Numbered from the stretch's first letter, positions 43,694 through 52,055 are shown. The stretch is 64,000 nucleotides of DNA from Bacillota bacterium (GCA_023392535.1 JAEVYY010000018.1:95428-159427); one strand, 5' to 3'. Made by a program: numbers and translations. Notes: generated by a model not told the origin, from the letters alone.

Positions 43694-45216
43694 AAGTAGC
43701 TGCCTATTGCCGTGTATCAACCGAAAAGTCGGATCAGCTGAATAGTTTGGAAACGCAAAAAGAATTTTTTGAGTCTTATTGTACCAGAAACAAAGATATC
43801 CTAGTTCAAACGTATGCGGATGAAGGAATCTCTGGAACCAAGATCAAAAATCGGAGAGAATTTCAGCGAATGATGAAAGAAGCTGAGATGGGAATGTTTG
43901 AACAGGTCATCGTAAAAGATGTATCACGTCTTGCACGTAATACCGTAGATCTGCTTCAAAGTGTACGAAAGTTAAAACTACTGAATATAGAAACGGTTTT
44001 CATTACTTCTGATATGAAGACAATGGGAAATTCAGAATTTGTCTTAACGCTTATGGGAGCAATGGCACAGGAAGAATCCTCCAACACATCAAAACGTGTC
44101 AAATTTGGCAAGAAGGAAAACGCCAAAAAAGGAAGAGTTCCCAATATCGTATTTGGTTATGACAAGACCCCTGGAGATTATTTCAACCTTGCTATTAATG
44201 AGGACGAAGCAAAAATCGTAAAGCAGATATATCAATGGTATACAGAGGAAGGATATGGTGCCGGCAAGATCTCCTGTATGTTAAATGAAAGAGGTATTAC
44301 GACAAAGAGAAATTGCCAATGGTCTCAAAATGCGGTCAGCAGAATCTTAAAAAATGAAATCTACATAGGGAATATTGTAAATGGGAAAGAAGAAATCGCG
44401 GACTTTCTAACGGGAACGCGTAGAGAAAAAGAAAAAGAAGAGTGGTTCATTACCAGTCGGGATGATCTTGCAATCATAGAGAAAAAACAATTTCAATCGG
44501 CACAGGATATTCTGTCGAATCGAAAGAACACCTTTCATACGACAAAGCAGCGTCAGAGCAACAAGTATCTTTTCAGTACCCTGATTAAGTGTGCAGAGTG
44601 CGGATATTCTTTTCGGAGAATAGAACGGAAATATAAAAATACCAGTGTATGTTGGGTATGTAGCGGACGTAATACGAATGGAAGTAATAGCTGCCATAAT
44701 AAGGTGAAAATTAACGAAGCAGAATTACAGGATATTATTAAAAAATACTTTACGGATATGATTTCTGAAAAAGACACCATCTTACCTCATATTATGGTTG
44801 AATATAAACGATTTCATAGAGCAATAACGGATCAAGATTCCTATGAGAAAGAACTTAAGGCAAAAATAGCAAAGCATATGAGAAATAAGGACAAGTACAC
44901 ACAAATGTTCTTGGATGACTTGCTCACCAGAAAAGAATTAAAAGAAAAAGTTGCTCTCATAAAGGAGGAACTTGTTCTTTGTGAAAATGAATTGAGCGTA
45001 GTATCTTGTCAACTTAATAAAGGAAATCAACTGGAGAAAATGATAGAAGAGACCTTTGACGGGATGAGAGATATTTTCGATCGGACTGAAATCACAAATG
45101 CACAACTAAAAAAAGTAATCAAACAAATTGTGGTGCAAAAAGATGGTACCATAGACATCTATCTGCGTTTATTCAATCATTTGCGCACCGTTCCAGAAGA
45201 CCACGACCGTACATAA
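43690..45216 (+). CDS. Large serine recombinase (SpoIVCA-type)
   Basis: Site-specific recombinase of 508 residues. The resolvase domain starts AAYCRVSTEKSDQLNSLETQ with nucleophile Ser10. DEGISGTKIKNRREFQRMM and VKDVSRLARNTVDLL supply the active-site arginines. A recombinase domain (about 155-260) is followed by a zinc ribbon (CAECGYSFRR...CWVC...C), then a coiled coil (about 385-450). The last residues EDHDRT are encoded within and next to the right att core, placing the gene at the element edge. This position and class match recombinases that excise skin from sigK. It is the only recombinase gene in the element. Confidence 0.95.
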   Translation: MKVAAYCRVSTEKSDQLNSLETQKEFFESYCTRNKDILVQTYADEGISGTKIKNRREFQRMMKEAEMGMFEQVIVKDVSRLARNTVDLLQSVRKLKLLNIETVFITSDMKTMGNSEFVLTLMGAMAQEESSNTSKRVKFGKKENAKKGRVPNIVFGYDKTPGDYFNLAINEDEAKIVKQIYQWYTEEGYGAGKISCMLNERGITTKRNCQWSQNAVSRILKNEIYIGNIVNGKEEIADFLTGTRREKEKEEWFITSRDDLAIIEKKQFQSAQDILSNRKNTFHTTKQRQSNKYLFSTLIKCAECGYSFRRIERKYKNTSVCWVCSGRNTNGSNSCHNKVKINEAELQDIIKKYFTDMISEKDTILPHIMVEYKRFHRAITDQDSYEKELKAKIAKHMRNKDKYTQMFLDDLLTRKELKEKVALIKEELVLCENELSVVSCQLNKGNQLEKMIEETFDGMRDIFDRTEITNAQLKKVIKQIVVQKDGTIDIYLRLFNHLRTVPEDHDRT

Positions 45217-45222
45217 GGATGT
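45206..45222 (+). repeat. Right att core of the spoIIID element
   Basis: Second copy of ACCGTACATAAGGATGT. The TAA inside is also the stop codon of the recombinase (45214-45216) in another frame. Four bases further the flanks agree again (ACA) after one synonymous difference (GTA versus GTT valine). Confidence 0.93.
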
Positions 45223-45358
45223 TACAGACCGCCTCATTCAAATTAATCCAGCGCTTGCCAAGAGTGCCCGGAAGGTCTTGGACGTAAATAAATCAGAGCG
45301 CCACATCCGAGGAGGCTTGGCAACAAAAGAAAAGTACTTACACTATTTAAATAAATAA
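45206..45358 (+). CDS. spoIIID: spoIIID, C-terminal half of an interrupted gene
   Basis: The frame from 45206 reads TVHKDVTDRLIQINPALAKS, then ARKVLDVNKSERHIRGGLAT and KEKYLHYLNK, ending TAA 45356-45358. This is the C-terminal part of clostridial SpoIIID, including the conserved RHIRGG basic segment. It has no start codon of its own. Joined to codons 1-42 at 33790 it gives an 85-residue protein of normal length without frameshift. The retained conservation argues that the half-gene is under selection and not decaying. Confidence 0.92.
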   Translation, partial: TVHKDVTDRLIQINPALAKSARKVLDVNKSERHIRGGLATKEKYLHYLNK

Positions 45359-45408
45359 AGTTACAGGATACGTTCATAATAATTCGCAATCGGTCGCACT
45401 GTGTTTGT

Positions 45409-45441
45409 GTCTTAAGTGGGCTCATTATGCTCGCTTAAGAC
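45409..45441. terminator. Hairpin after spoIIID
   Basis: GTCTTAAGTGGGC (45409-45421) pairs with GCTCGCTTAAGAC (45429-45441) with one mismatch. No U-run follows, so it may be a weak or factor-assisted terminator of the reconstituted spoIIID. Confidence 0.4.
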
Positions 45442-45532
45442 AATCAAGTCGGAAATAGCGGTGTGCCGGTTCTATTTGCATGGCATCTTAGAATCAAACA
45501 TAAAGAAGATACAAAAGAAAAAGAGGAAACCT

Positions 45533-46861
45533 ATGCTATTTTCCAATAAGGATCTAAAAAAATTAATCATACCCCTGATCATCGAGCAGATCCTGGTGAT
45601 TGCGGTCGGTATGGCAGACATTGTCATGGTTGCTGGAATCGGAGAGGCAGCCGTATCGGGTGTCTCACTGGTAGATACCGTTAATATACTAATAATCAAT
45701 ATTATGGGTGCACTGGCAACAGGTGGCGCTGTTACGGCAGGGCATTATCTGGGGCAAAAAGATACCGAAAGCGCGGGCAGATCGGCATGGCAGCTCATTC
45801 TGTTTTCCGGATTATTGGCGATCGCAATTACCATACTATTTATCGCTTTCCACGATTTTATGCTAAGAAAGGTATTTGGGAGCATTTCATCGGAAGTCAT
45901 GCAGAGTGCAAAAACGTATTTGCTGATTACCGCCTTGTCTTTTTTTCCATTGGCAATATATAATGCGGGTGGTGCATTGTTCCGTGCTATGGGAAATTCA
46001 AAAGTAACCATGTGGGTCTCTGCCATTATGAATGTGATCAACATCGCAGGAAATGCAATCATGATCTATGGCATGAAGATGGGTGTGGCAGGAGCGGCCA
46101 TTCCAACGACTCTGTCGAGAATAGTAGCAGCAGTTATTATTTTTATTATGCTGTTCAACAAGAAAAGGCTGATTCATTTAAATGGACATGTCACATGGAA
46201 ATTACAAAAGAGTATGATCAAGAAGATTCTGTACGTAGGAATTCCAAACGGACTTGAAAATAGTTTATTCCAATTGGGAAAGATCCTGCTTTTGAGTCTG
46301 GTGTCGACCATCGGTACAGCAGCGATAGCCGCAAATGCGGTCGCTAATACGATTGCCTTATTCAATATCCTGCCAGGGATTGCGATCGGCTATGCACAGC
46401 TCTCCACGGTGTCGATCTGTATTGGAGCCAATGATGCAAAACAGGCCAAATATTATACCAATAAACTATTAAAGATTACCTATATAGGAATGCTATTCCT
46501 ATCTGCTCTTATCTTCTTTACCGCTGGTGACCTGCTAAAGATATATGGATTGAGCCAGGAAACAGAGCAGCTCGCGATAGAAGTCATCCGGTTTCATGCA
46601 ATCATGGTATTGGTATCGTGGGTACCTTCTTTTTCCACACCGAATTCCTTTCGGGCGGCCGGTGATGTCATGATTCCTATGGTGATCGCAATTGCATCGA
46701 TGTGGATATTCCGAATTGGAACCGCCTATATCCTGACAGGCTATTTTGGAATGGGACTGATGGGTGTGTGGATCGCCATGACGATTGACTGGACATTCCG
46801 CGCCATCTGCTATACTTACCGCTATCAGACAGGACGATGGCTTGGTGCGAGAAGAATGTGA
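45533..46861 (+). CDS. MATE-family efflux transporter
   Basis: Multidrug and toxin extrusion type antiporter of 442 residues with twelve hydrophobic segments. The N-terminal KDLKKLIIPLIIEQILVIAVGMADIVMVAG is typical (residues about 6-35), followed by ALATGGAVTAGHYLGQ. The second half has IPNGLENSLFQLGKILLLS and SFRAAGDVMIPM. The long frame from 45416 lacks support; ATG 45533 follows AGAGGAA. It exports cationic or aromatic compounds using a sodium or proton gradient in characterised relatives; the substrate here is unknown. Confidence 0.88.
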   Translation: MLFSNKDLKKLIIPLIIEQILVIAVGMADIVMVAGIGEAAVSGVSLVDTVNILIINIMGALATGGAVTAGHYLGQKDTESAGRSAWQLILFSGLLAIAITILFIAFHDFMLRKVFGSISSEVMQSAKTYLLITALSFFPLAIYNAGGALFRAMGNSKVTMWVSAIMNVINIAGNAIMIYGMKMGVAGAAIPTTLSRIVAAVIIFIMLFNKKRLIHLNGHVTWKLQKSMIKKILYVGIPNGLENSLFQLGKILLLSLVSTIGTAAIAANAVANTIALFNILPGIAIGYAQLSTVSICIGANDAKQAKYYTNKLLKITYIGMLFLSALIFFTAGDLLKIYGLSQETEQLAIEVIRFHAIMVLVSWVPSFSTPNSFRAAGDVMIPMVIAIASMWIFRIGTAYILTGYFGMGLMGVWIAMTIDWTFRAICYTYRYQTGRWLGARRM

Positions 46862-46896
46862 GAAGAATGTGAGAAGCTATTCTAAGCAGCCCCAAA

Positions 46897-47118
46897 ACGG
46901 CTGTCAAGAATAGCTAAGTCTCACATAGGAAGAAGCCGCAAGCGTCTTCTTCTGGGCGTCAAAAAACGGCTGCCAAGAATCACTAAGTCTCACATAGGAC
47001 GAAGCCGCAAGTGTCTTCTTCTAGGCACCAAAAAACGGCTGCCAAGAATAGCGAAGTCCCACATAGGACGAAGCCGCAAGCGTAACGGCTGCCAAGAATA
47101 AAGAAGTCTTACATAGGG
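46897..47118. repeat. 69-bp tandem repeats between the MATE gene and guaA
   Basis: Four imperfect copies begin at 46897, 46966, 47035 and 47085; the period is 69, 69, then 50 bp because the third copy lost a segment. Each holds ACGGCTGCCAAGAATA and ACATAGGACGAAGCCGCAAG, with an AAGAAG/CTTCTT hairpin. The remaining part of this 440-bp intergenic stretch holds the guaA promoter; no gene was found in it. Confidence 0.85.
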
Positions 47119-47227
47119 TTGTTTGTGGCTCACTAAATATTGCAACATGAATATCTAAATGGGGTACTGGAAAATGTAAAAGAGTAACAAAAATATGATT
47201 TTAGCATCTTATTTCCAAAAGATTACT

Positions 47228-47256
47228 TTGACAAGGATTCATTACTTTCTTATACT
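47228..47256 (+). promoter_or_regulatory. Sigma-A promoter of guaA
   Basis: TTGACA (47228-47233), 17-bp spacer, TATACT (47251-47256), 46 bp before the guaA start. Near-consensus. No purine riboswitch was recognised between them. Confidence 0.75.
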
Positions 47257-47301
47257 ATATACAATTAGGCAAAAATAGCTGATTTACGCAGGAGGAAAAA
47301 C

Positions 47302-48843
47302 ATGGTAGGAGAGATGATTGTCGTATTGGACTTTGGAGGACAATATAATCAATTAATTGCAAGACGGGTAAGAGAGTGCAATGTGTATTGTGAAGTACAC
47401 CCGTATACACTTAGCATTGAGAAAATAAAAGAAATGAATCCGAAAGGTATCATACTGACAGGCGGACCGAACAGTGTTTATGCACCGGATTCTCCACTTT
47501 GTGAGAAAGCATTATTCGAACTGGGGATCCCGGTACTGGGTATCTGTTATGGGTCACAGTTGATGGCATATTTACTGGATGGAAAAGTGGCAACAGCTCC
47601 TGTAAGTGAATACGGTAAGACAGAAGTATCAATTACGAATACGAGTAAATTATTTAAGGGAGTCTCTGAAAAAACAGTTTGCTGGATGAGTCACACCGAC
47701 TATATAGAAGCGGCACCATCAGACTTTACCATTACTGCCAACACACCGGTATGTCCTGTTGCAGGGATGGAAAATGAGGAAAAGAAACTTTATGCGGTAC
47801 AATTTCATCCGGAAGTGGTGCACACCCAGGAAGGTACCAAAATGTTATCGAACTTCGTATATCAGGTATGCGATTGTAAGGGTGAATGGAAGATGGATTC
47901 TTTTGTAACATCCAGCATTCAGTCAATCCGTGAAAAAGTCGGAAACGGAAAAGTACTATGTGCCTTATCCGGAGGCGTTGATTCTTCTGTGGCAGCAGTA
48001 CTTTTGTCAAAAGCGATCGGATCTCAGCTTACTTGTGTTTTTGTGGATCATGGACTTTTGCGTAAAAATGAAGGGGATGAAGTGGAAGCTGTATTTGGCC
48101 CAAATGGTTCTTATGAACTGAACTTTATCCGTATCAATGCGCAGGAAAGATTCTACCGTAAATTAGCAGGTGTGACAGAGCCGGAAGAAAAGAGAAAAAT
48201 AATCGGAGAGGAATTTATCCGTGTATTTGAAGAAGAAGCGAAGAAAATAGGAAAAGTGGATTATCTGGTACAGGGAACCATCTATCCAGATGTCATCGAA
48301 AGCGGTCTTGGAAAATCAGCAGTCATCAAATCCCACCACAATGTAGGAGGACTTCCTGATTGTGTGGACTTCAAAGAAATTATAGAGCCACTGCGTCTCT
48401 TATTTAAAGACGAAGTACGTAAGGCAGGATTGGAACTTGGAATTCCGGAGCATCTTGTATTCAGACAACCTTTTCCGGGTCCGGGACTCGGTATCCGCAT
48501 TATCGGCGACGTAACAGCCGAAAAGGTGCATATCGTCCAGGAAGCAGACTATATCTATCGCGAAGAAATCAAAAAAGCAGGTATCGACAAAGGCATCGGC
48601 CAATACTTTGCAGCCCTTACCAACATGCGTTCCGTTGGCGTCATGGGTGATGAAAGAACTTATGATTATGCCATTGCTTTAAGAGCAGTAACGACTTCTG
48701 ATTTTATGACAGCAGAATCCGCAGATCTTCCGTGGGACGTGCTTGGAAAGGTAACTACCAGAATCGTAAATGAAGTGAAAGGGGTCAACCGAGTACTGTA
48801 TGACTGTACCGGAAAACCACCGGCTACGATTGAGTTTGAGTGA
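47302..48843 (+). CDS. guaA: GMP synthase (glutamine-hydrolysing)
   Basis: Converts XMP to GMP using glutamine; 513 residues. The class I amidotransferase domain has the nucleophile Cys in LGICYGSQLMAYLL and the His-Glu pair in VQFHPEVVHT. The ATP-pyrophosphatase domain has the P-loop ALSGGVDSSVAAVLL. The C-terminal dimerisation domain ends KPPATIEFE. AGGAGG precedes the ATG. Its final codons and TGA stop are part of an 11-bp sequence that recurs at 63229-63239, so the present 3' end is at least partly supplied by an integrated island. Confidence 0.95.
   Translation: MVGEMIVVLDFGGQYNQLIARRVRECNVYCEVHPYTLSIEKIKEMNPKGIILTGGPNSVYAPDSPLCEKALFELGIPVLGICYGSQLMAYLLDGKVATAPVSEYGKTEVSITNTSKLFKGVSEKTVCWMSHTDYIEAAPSDFTITANTPVCPVAGMENEEKKLYAVQFHPEVVHTQEGTKMLSNFVYQVCDCKGEWKMDSFVTSSIQSIREKVGNGKVLCALSGGVDSSVAAVLLSKAIGSQLTCVFVDHGLLRKNEGDEVEAVFGPNGSYELNFIRINAQERFYRKLAGVTEPEEKRKIIGEEFIRVFEEEAKKIGKVDYLVQGTIYPDVIESGLGKSAVIKSHHNVGGLPDCVDFKEIIEPLRLLFKDEVRKAGLELGIPEHLVFRQPFPGPGLGIRIIGDVTAEKVHIVQEADYIYREEIKKAGIDKGIGQYFAALTNMRSVGVMGDERTYDYAIALRAVTTSDFMTAESADLPWDVLGKVTTRIVNEVKGVNRVLYDCTGKPPATIEFE
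48831..48841 (+). repeat. attL of the guaA island
   Basis: TGAGTTTGAGT within the last guaA codons; identical to 63229-63239, with the A two bases further on also shared. Confidence 0.75.
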
Positions 48844-48851
48844 CATGAAGA

Positions 48852-48893
48852 AACGCTACAGCCCAGTAATATGAAGGGTTGTAGCGTTATTTT
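48852..48893. terminator. Terminator supplied by the island after guaA
   Basis: AACGCTACA (48852-48860) pairs with TGTAGCGTT (48880-48888), followed by ATTTTTAT. It also serves the convergent channel gene ending at 48907. Confidence 0.8.
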
Positions 48894-48906
48894 TATGGGC
48901 GTGATT

Positions 48907-50025
48907 CTAGTTTGATTCTATTTTTTGCTTTATGCTGATAAAATAACCGACAATTGAATTTAATATTACATTTGTAACAATAATACTATAAATGGCTAAG
49001 ACAATAGCCGCATATCTTCCAAACACATTTGTTGGATAAATATCTCCATATCCTAAGGTAGATGAAGTAACAAATACATAATATACAACATTGAAAAGTG
49101 TTTTGGATTTATTATATGTAAATACTGGTATAAAATATATCATAAGTGAAAAAAGTATATTTACTCCTAATACACATAAGACGGATATTGTAAACCTTTT
49201 TTTTGTATACTCATTGTATTGAAATAATGTTCCTAAGAATAGAGAAAAATAAATTAATCCAGTTACAACAATTATAATGGTTAATATTTGGGATTGAATT
49301 ACTGCTGGAATAATATCACCATATCCAATAGTTGTCATTGTAATTGTTACAAAATATAAAATGTCATTTAAATTACTTACTTGAAATTTTGAAACTGAAG
49401 TGAAAAAACTATCTTTGTCATTAAGTAAGAAAAGATATGCAATAAAACAGTAATTTACAATCATTAAAACAGCATGAAAAGAAATTACTAATATTTTGCT
49501 AAAAAAGGTACTTCTAGTTTGGTAGAAAATTTTCTCTTTTATTACGATTTCATACAGTGAATAAAAGAGGAAAATCAAACTGATGATATAAATAATGACC
49601 ATTATAACTAGTTTATTAGTTGAAAATATAGTATCCTTTTTTTGTCCAACAAAGAACAAGATGCTGTAGAGTATTAAAAGGAAGTTTGTTAGTACATATG
49701 CATTTGAAAATCCGCTGTACTTAGAAGCAATTTTTCCAACTATAAATGATAATCCCCAAATTATTATGATGAGTATACATGAAATTAAAAAAGAGAGAAA
49801 AGTTAACGATACAATGTACACTAAATTTAGTTTGCTCCAAAAAACTAATATGAAAATAAACTCAAAAATCACAAAGAACATAGCACAAAATCGGATTAAA
49901 AACATAAAATTGCTACAATGTTGTTTTTTAGAATATTCCTTTTGAGATTTTGGAAGATAATATGCTAGTGGTAAAAATGCCAATAAGTATCCAATAAAAA
50001 TATAAAAAATATCATCTTTGTTCAT
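48907..50025 (-). CDS. Tandem two-pore-domain potassium channel-like protein
   Basis: Integral membrane protein of 372 residues with about nine hydrophobic helices. Two potassium selectivity filters lie in one chain: TMTTIGYGDIIP (filter at 231-237) and TSSTLGYGDIYP (filter at 321-328). Each is preceded by a pore helix (YFVTI, YYVFV) and flanked by membrane helices. Most bacterial K+ channels carry a single filter and assemble as tetramers, so two filters suggest a dimer like eukaryotic two-pore channels. No RCK or other ligand domain is seen. AAAGGAGAG precedes the ATG on the minus strand. It is the first gene inside the guaA island; ion leak as a toxic effector is one possible role. Confidence 0.85.
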   Translation of the reverse strand: MNKDDIFYIFIGYLLAFLPLAYYLPKSQKEYSKKQHCSNFMFLIRFCAMFFVIFEFIFILVFWSKLNLVYIVSLTFLSFLISCILIIIIWGLSFIVGKIASKYSGFSNAYVLTNFLLILYSILFFVGQKKDTIFSTNKLVIMVIIYIISLIFLFYSLYEIVIKEKIFYQTRSTFFSKILVISFHAVLMIVNYCFIAYLFLLNDKDSFFTSVSKFQVSNLNDILYFVTITMTTIGYGDIIPAVIQSQILTIIIVVTGLIYFSLFLGTLFQYNEYTKKRFTISVLCVLGVNILFSLMIYFIPVFTYNKSKTLFNVVYYVFVTSSTLGYGDIYPTNVFGRYAAIVLAIYSIIVTNVILNSIVGYFISIKQKIESN

Positions 50026-50062
50026 AGGGACTCTCCTTTAATATTACATTTTGATAGTAATA

Positions 50063-50575
50063 TTATTTGTATTTTTTCACCACCAAATTACTATCTACCA
50101 TACTTTGCTTTATCCGTTCGCACATTTCCATTAATTCAGCCACTTCAGCATTATATTCTTCATCACTCCCAAATTCATGCCTCGAATCAATGGTTTTCTG
50201 TAAAGCAGCTTTCGCCTGTGCCCATTTTGCCAGTCTTTCATTTATCTGTGGGTGATTGAATCGCAAAGTTAATGTCTTAGGATCAATCACACCCTTTGAA
50301 TTTTTCTTTCCCTGAAATTCCAAATCCACCTGTTCATCCATCTTAAAAATAAGGGAAAGCACATCTGAAACTGTTTCTATATCAAAATCAAAAAACAAAT
50401 TAATACTTACGCCAAGTGCATTGGCGATTTTAAGAAGCTGGTCGGGTTTTGGATTCCTGTCACCGGCTTCATATTTTCTTATGGTCACTTCATTCATGTC
50501 AGCAAGTTCCCCAAGCGTTTTCTGTGAAATACCTCGGAGATTTCGGTAAGCTCTTATTTTTTCACCAACAGTCAT
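50063..50575 (-). CDS. XRE-family repressor of the island
   Basis: DNA-binding protein of 170 residues. The helix-turn-helix occupies residues about 1-60 (GEKIRAYRNLRGISQKTLGE, then NEVTIRKYEAGDRNPK). The C-terminal half is acidic and predicted coiled. The ATG at 50575 is chosen because AAGAGGTG lies 5 nt upstream; the frame to 50617 adds an unlikely 14 residues that overlap an operator. It is divergent from xis-int, with four matching palindromes between them, which is the pattern of a lysogeny-type switch that represses both directions. Confidence 0.85.
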   Translation of the reverse strand: MTVGEKIRAYRNLRGISQKTLGELADMNEVTIRKYEAGDRNPKPDQLLKIANALGVSINLFFDFDIETVSDVLSLIFKMDEQVDLEFQGKKNSKGVIDPKTLTLRFNHPQINERLAKWAQAKAALQKTIDSRHEFGSDEEYNAEVAELMEMCERIKQSMVDSNLVVKKYK

Positions 50576-50590
50576 ATCAACACCTCTTTC

Positions 50591-50739
50591 ATATACTTTT
50601 GTATCTGACAGATACATTTGTATTGTAACACATATATAACAGATAAGAAAGAAAAATTTAAATTGGTGATTCTAAAAAGAGTTGACAAGATACATATGTA
50701 TCTGTATAATAAAAAACATTAAGAGATACAAAAGTATCT
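50591..50739. promoter_or_regulatory. Divergent control region with four AGATAC-N4-GTATCT operators and a consensus promoter
   Basis: Operator boxes lie at 50591-50606 and 50610-50625 (near the repressor start), 50688-50703 (perfect 16-bp palindrome) and 50724-50739. The third fills the 17-bp spacer between TTGACA (50682-50687) and TATAAT (50705-50710), a perfect sigma-A promoter for xis-int. Repressor binding there must block RNA polymerase. Confidence 0.85.
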
Positions 50740-50768
50740 ATAGCGCATAGACAAAGGAGGTAGACGAA

Positions 50769-50963
50769 ATGAAGAATACAAACCAGATGTATTTATCAGC
50801 ACAAGAGGTAGCAAATATAATTGGGATGTCGAAATCTTATGGTTACACGGTCATTAGAGATATGAACGAAGAACTTAAGAAACGGGGGTGCATTACCATT
50901 AGGGGCAAGATTCCGACCAAGTATTTTGAAGAAAAGTTTTTCGGGGTTCAGGTTATACAGTAG
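50769..50963 (+). CDS. xis: Excisionase-like small DNA-binding protein
   Basis: A 64-residue protein with an N-terminal winged-helix of the MerR/excisionase kind (YLSAQEVANIIGMSKSYGYT) and a basic wing (KKRGCITIRGKIPTKYFEE). AAAGGAGG precedes the ATG. It lies 15 bp before the integrase and is first in the transcript driven by the operator-controlled promoter. Placement and size fit a recombination directionality factor. Confidence 0.8.
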   Translation: MKNTNQMYLSAQEVANIIGMSKSYGYTVIRDMNEELKKRGCITIRGKIPTKYFEEKFFGVQVIQ

Positions 50964-50978
50964 AAGGGAGAAAAAAGT

Positions 50979-52055
50979 ATGAATTTAACCAAGGACAAAA
51001 AGTTAGGAACATGGCTGGTTCAGTTTTACTACACGGACTGGCAAGGCAAGAAAAAGAAAAAGCTCAAAAGGGGTTTCCGCACTAAAGCGGAAGCTTCCCA
51101 GTGGGCAATGGATTTCCTGCAACAGCAGCAAAGTGATTTGGATATGGTTTTTGAGAAGTCTGTTGAGCTTTATTATGAAGATATAGAAAATCGTCTGAAA
51201 GAGACTACCATGAGGACGAAAAAATATATTATCGACCTCAAGATTTTGCCCTATTTCAAAGATAAACGAATCAACGATATCAAGGCGGCAGATATCCGGA
51301 AATGGCAAAATAAGTTGATGAAAGATGGATATTCAGCAACTTATTTAAAGACCATTAACAATCAGTTAGCAGTAATTTTCAATTATGCGGAGCGGTATTA
51401 TGATCTGAAAAATAATCCGTGTAAGAAAGCGGGTACCATTGGCAAAAGTAAGGCAGAAGAAATGCTTTATTGGACAAAAGACGAGTATCTTCAATTTTTA
51501 GAAGGAGTCAAGGACAAGCCAATGTCATATATGGCATTTCAGATTTTATATTGGACTGGAATGCGAATCGGTGAATTACTCGCACTTTCGTTTAATGATA
51601 TTGATTTTGAAAATCGTAAAATCAGTATTTCAAAGACCTATACCCGTATTGATGGCAAGGATTTGATTACCACTCCTAAGACACCGAAGAGTAATCGCAA
51701 AGTTAATATCCCTAAGTTTCTGGTAGATGAGCTAAATGATTACATCGGCAAGCTATATGGGATAATGCCGGGGGAAAGAATTTTCCATTGCACTAGTAGC
51801 TATCTGACCAGCGAAATGAAGAGAGGGGTGAAAAATACTGGAGTACAGAAAATTCGTCTTCATGACTTGCGCCACTCGCACGCAAGTTTACTCGTTGAGA
51901 TGGGGGTATCCGCTCTGGAAATGGCGGAACGTCTAGGGCATGAGAAGATTGAAACCACACTAAACACTTATTCTCATTTATATCCAAATAAGCAGGCACA
52001 ATTAGCTGACCGCCTGGATGGGGAATTTGATAGAGAGGAGGACGAGGAACTATGA
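50979..52055 (+). CDS. int: Tyrosine site-specific integrase
   Basis: Integrase of 358 residues of the Tn916/phage type. An AP2-like arm-binding domain (about 1-45), a SAM-like core-binding domain (about 55-150), and a catalytic domain follow in order. Catalytic residues are Arg in WTGMRIGELL, His and Arg in LHDLRHSHASLL, a further His in RLGHEKIETT, and the nucleophile Tyr in LNTYSHLYP. It presumably inserts the island at the 3' end of guaA. mobC overlaps its stop. Confidence 0.93.
   Translation: MNLTKDKKLGTWLVQFYYTDWQGKKKKKLKRGFRTKAEASQWAMDFLQQQQSDLDMVFEKSVELYYEDIENRLKETTMRTKKYIIDLKILPYFKDKRINDIKAADIRKWQNKLMKDGYSATYLKTINNQLAVIFNYAERYYDLKNNPCKKAGTIGKSKAEEMLYWTKDEYLQFLEGVKDKPMSYMAFQILYWTGMRIGELLALSFNDIDFENRKISISKTYTRIDGKDLITTPKTPKSNRKVNIPKFLVDELNDYIGKLYGIMPGERIFHCTSSYLTSEMKRGVKNTGVQKIRLHDLRHSHASLLVEMGVSALEMAERLGHEKIETTLNTYSHLYPNKQAQLADRLDGEFDREEDEEL

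Larger units (their letters stand above)
33895..45205 (+). mobile_element. 11.3-kb skin-like intervening element in spoIIID
   Basis: Defined by the 17-bp direct repeat at 33895-33911 and 45206-45222, 11,311 bp apart. It contains a terminator, two FtsX-type permeases, a structured RNA, five polyamine genes, a 60-codon gene and a large serine recombinase. The recombinase is placed at the right end, its last codons lying in the repeat. Excision leaves one repeat copy and joins codon 42 of spoIIID to its remaining 43 codons. Skin of B. subtilis and C. difficile sigK works in this way with a serine recombinase. Excision timing, direction and any directionality factor are inferred. Confidence 0.9.

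Noticed and set aside
46897..47118. CRISPR array
   Set aside because: Whole 69-bp units repeat; there are no conserved short repeats separated by unique spacers and no cas genes.
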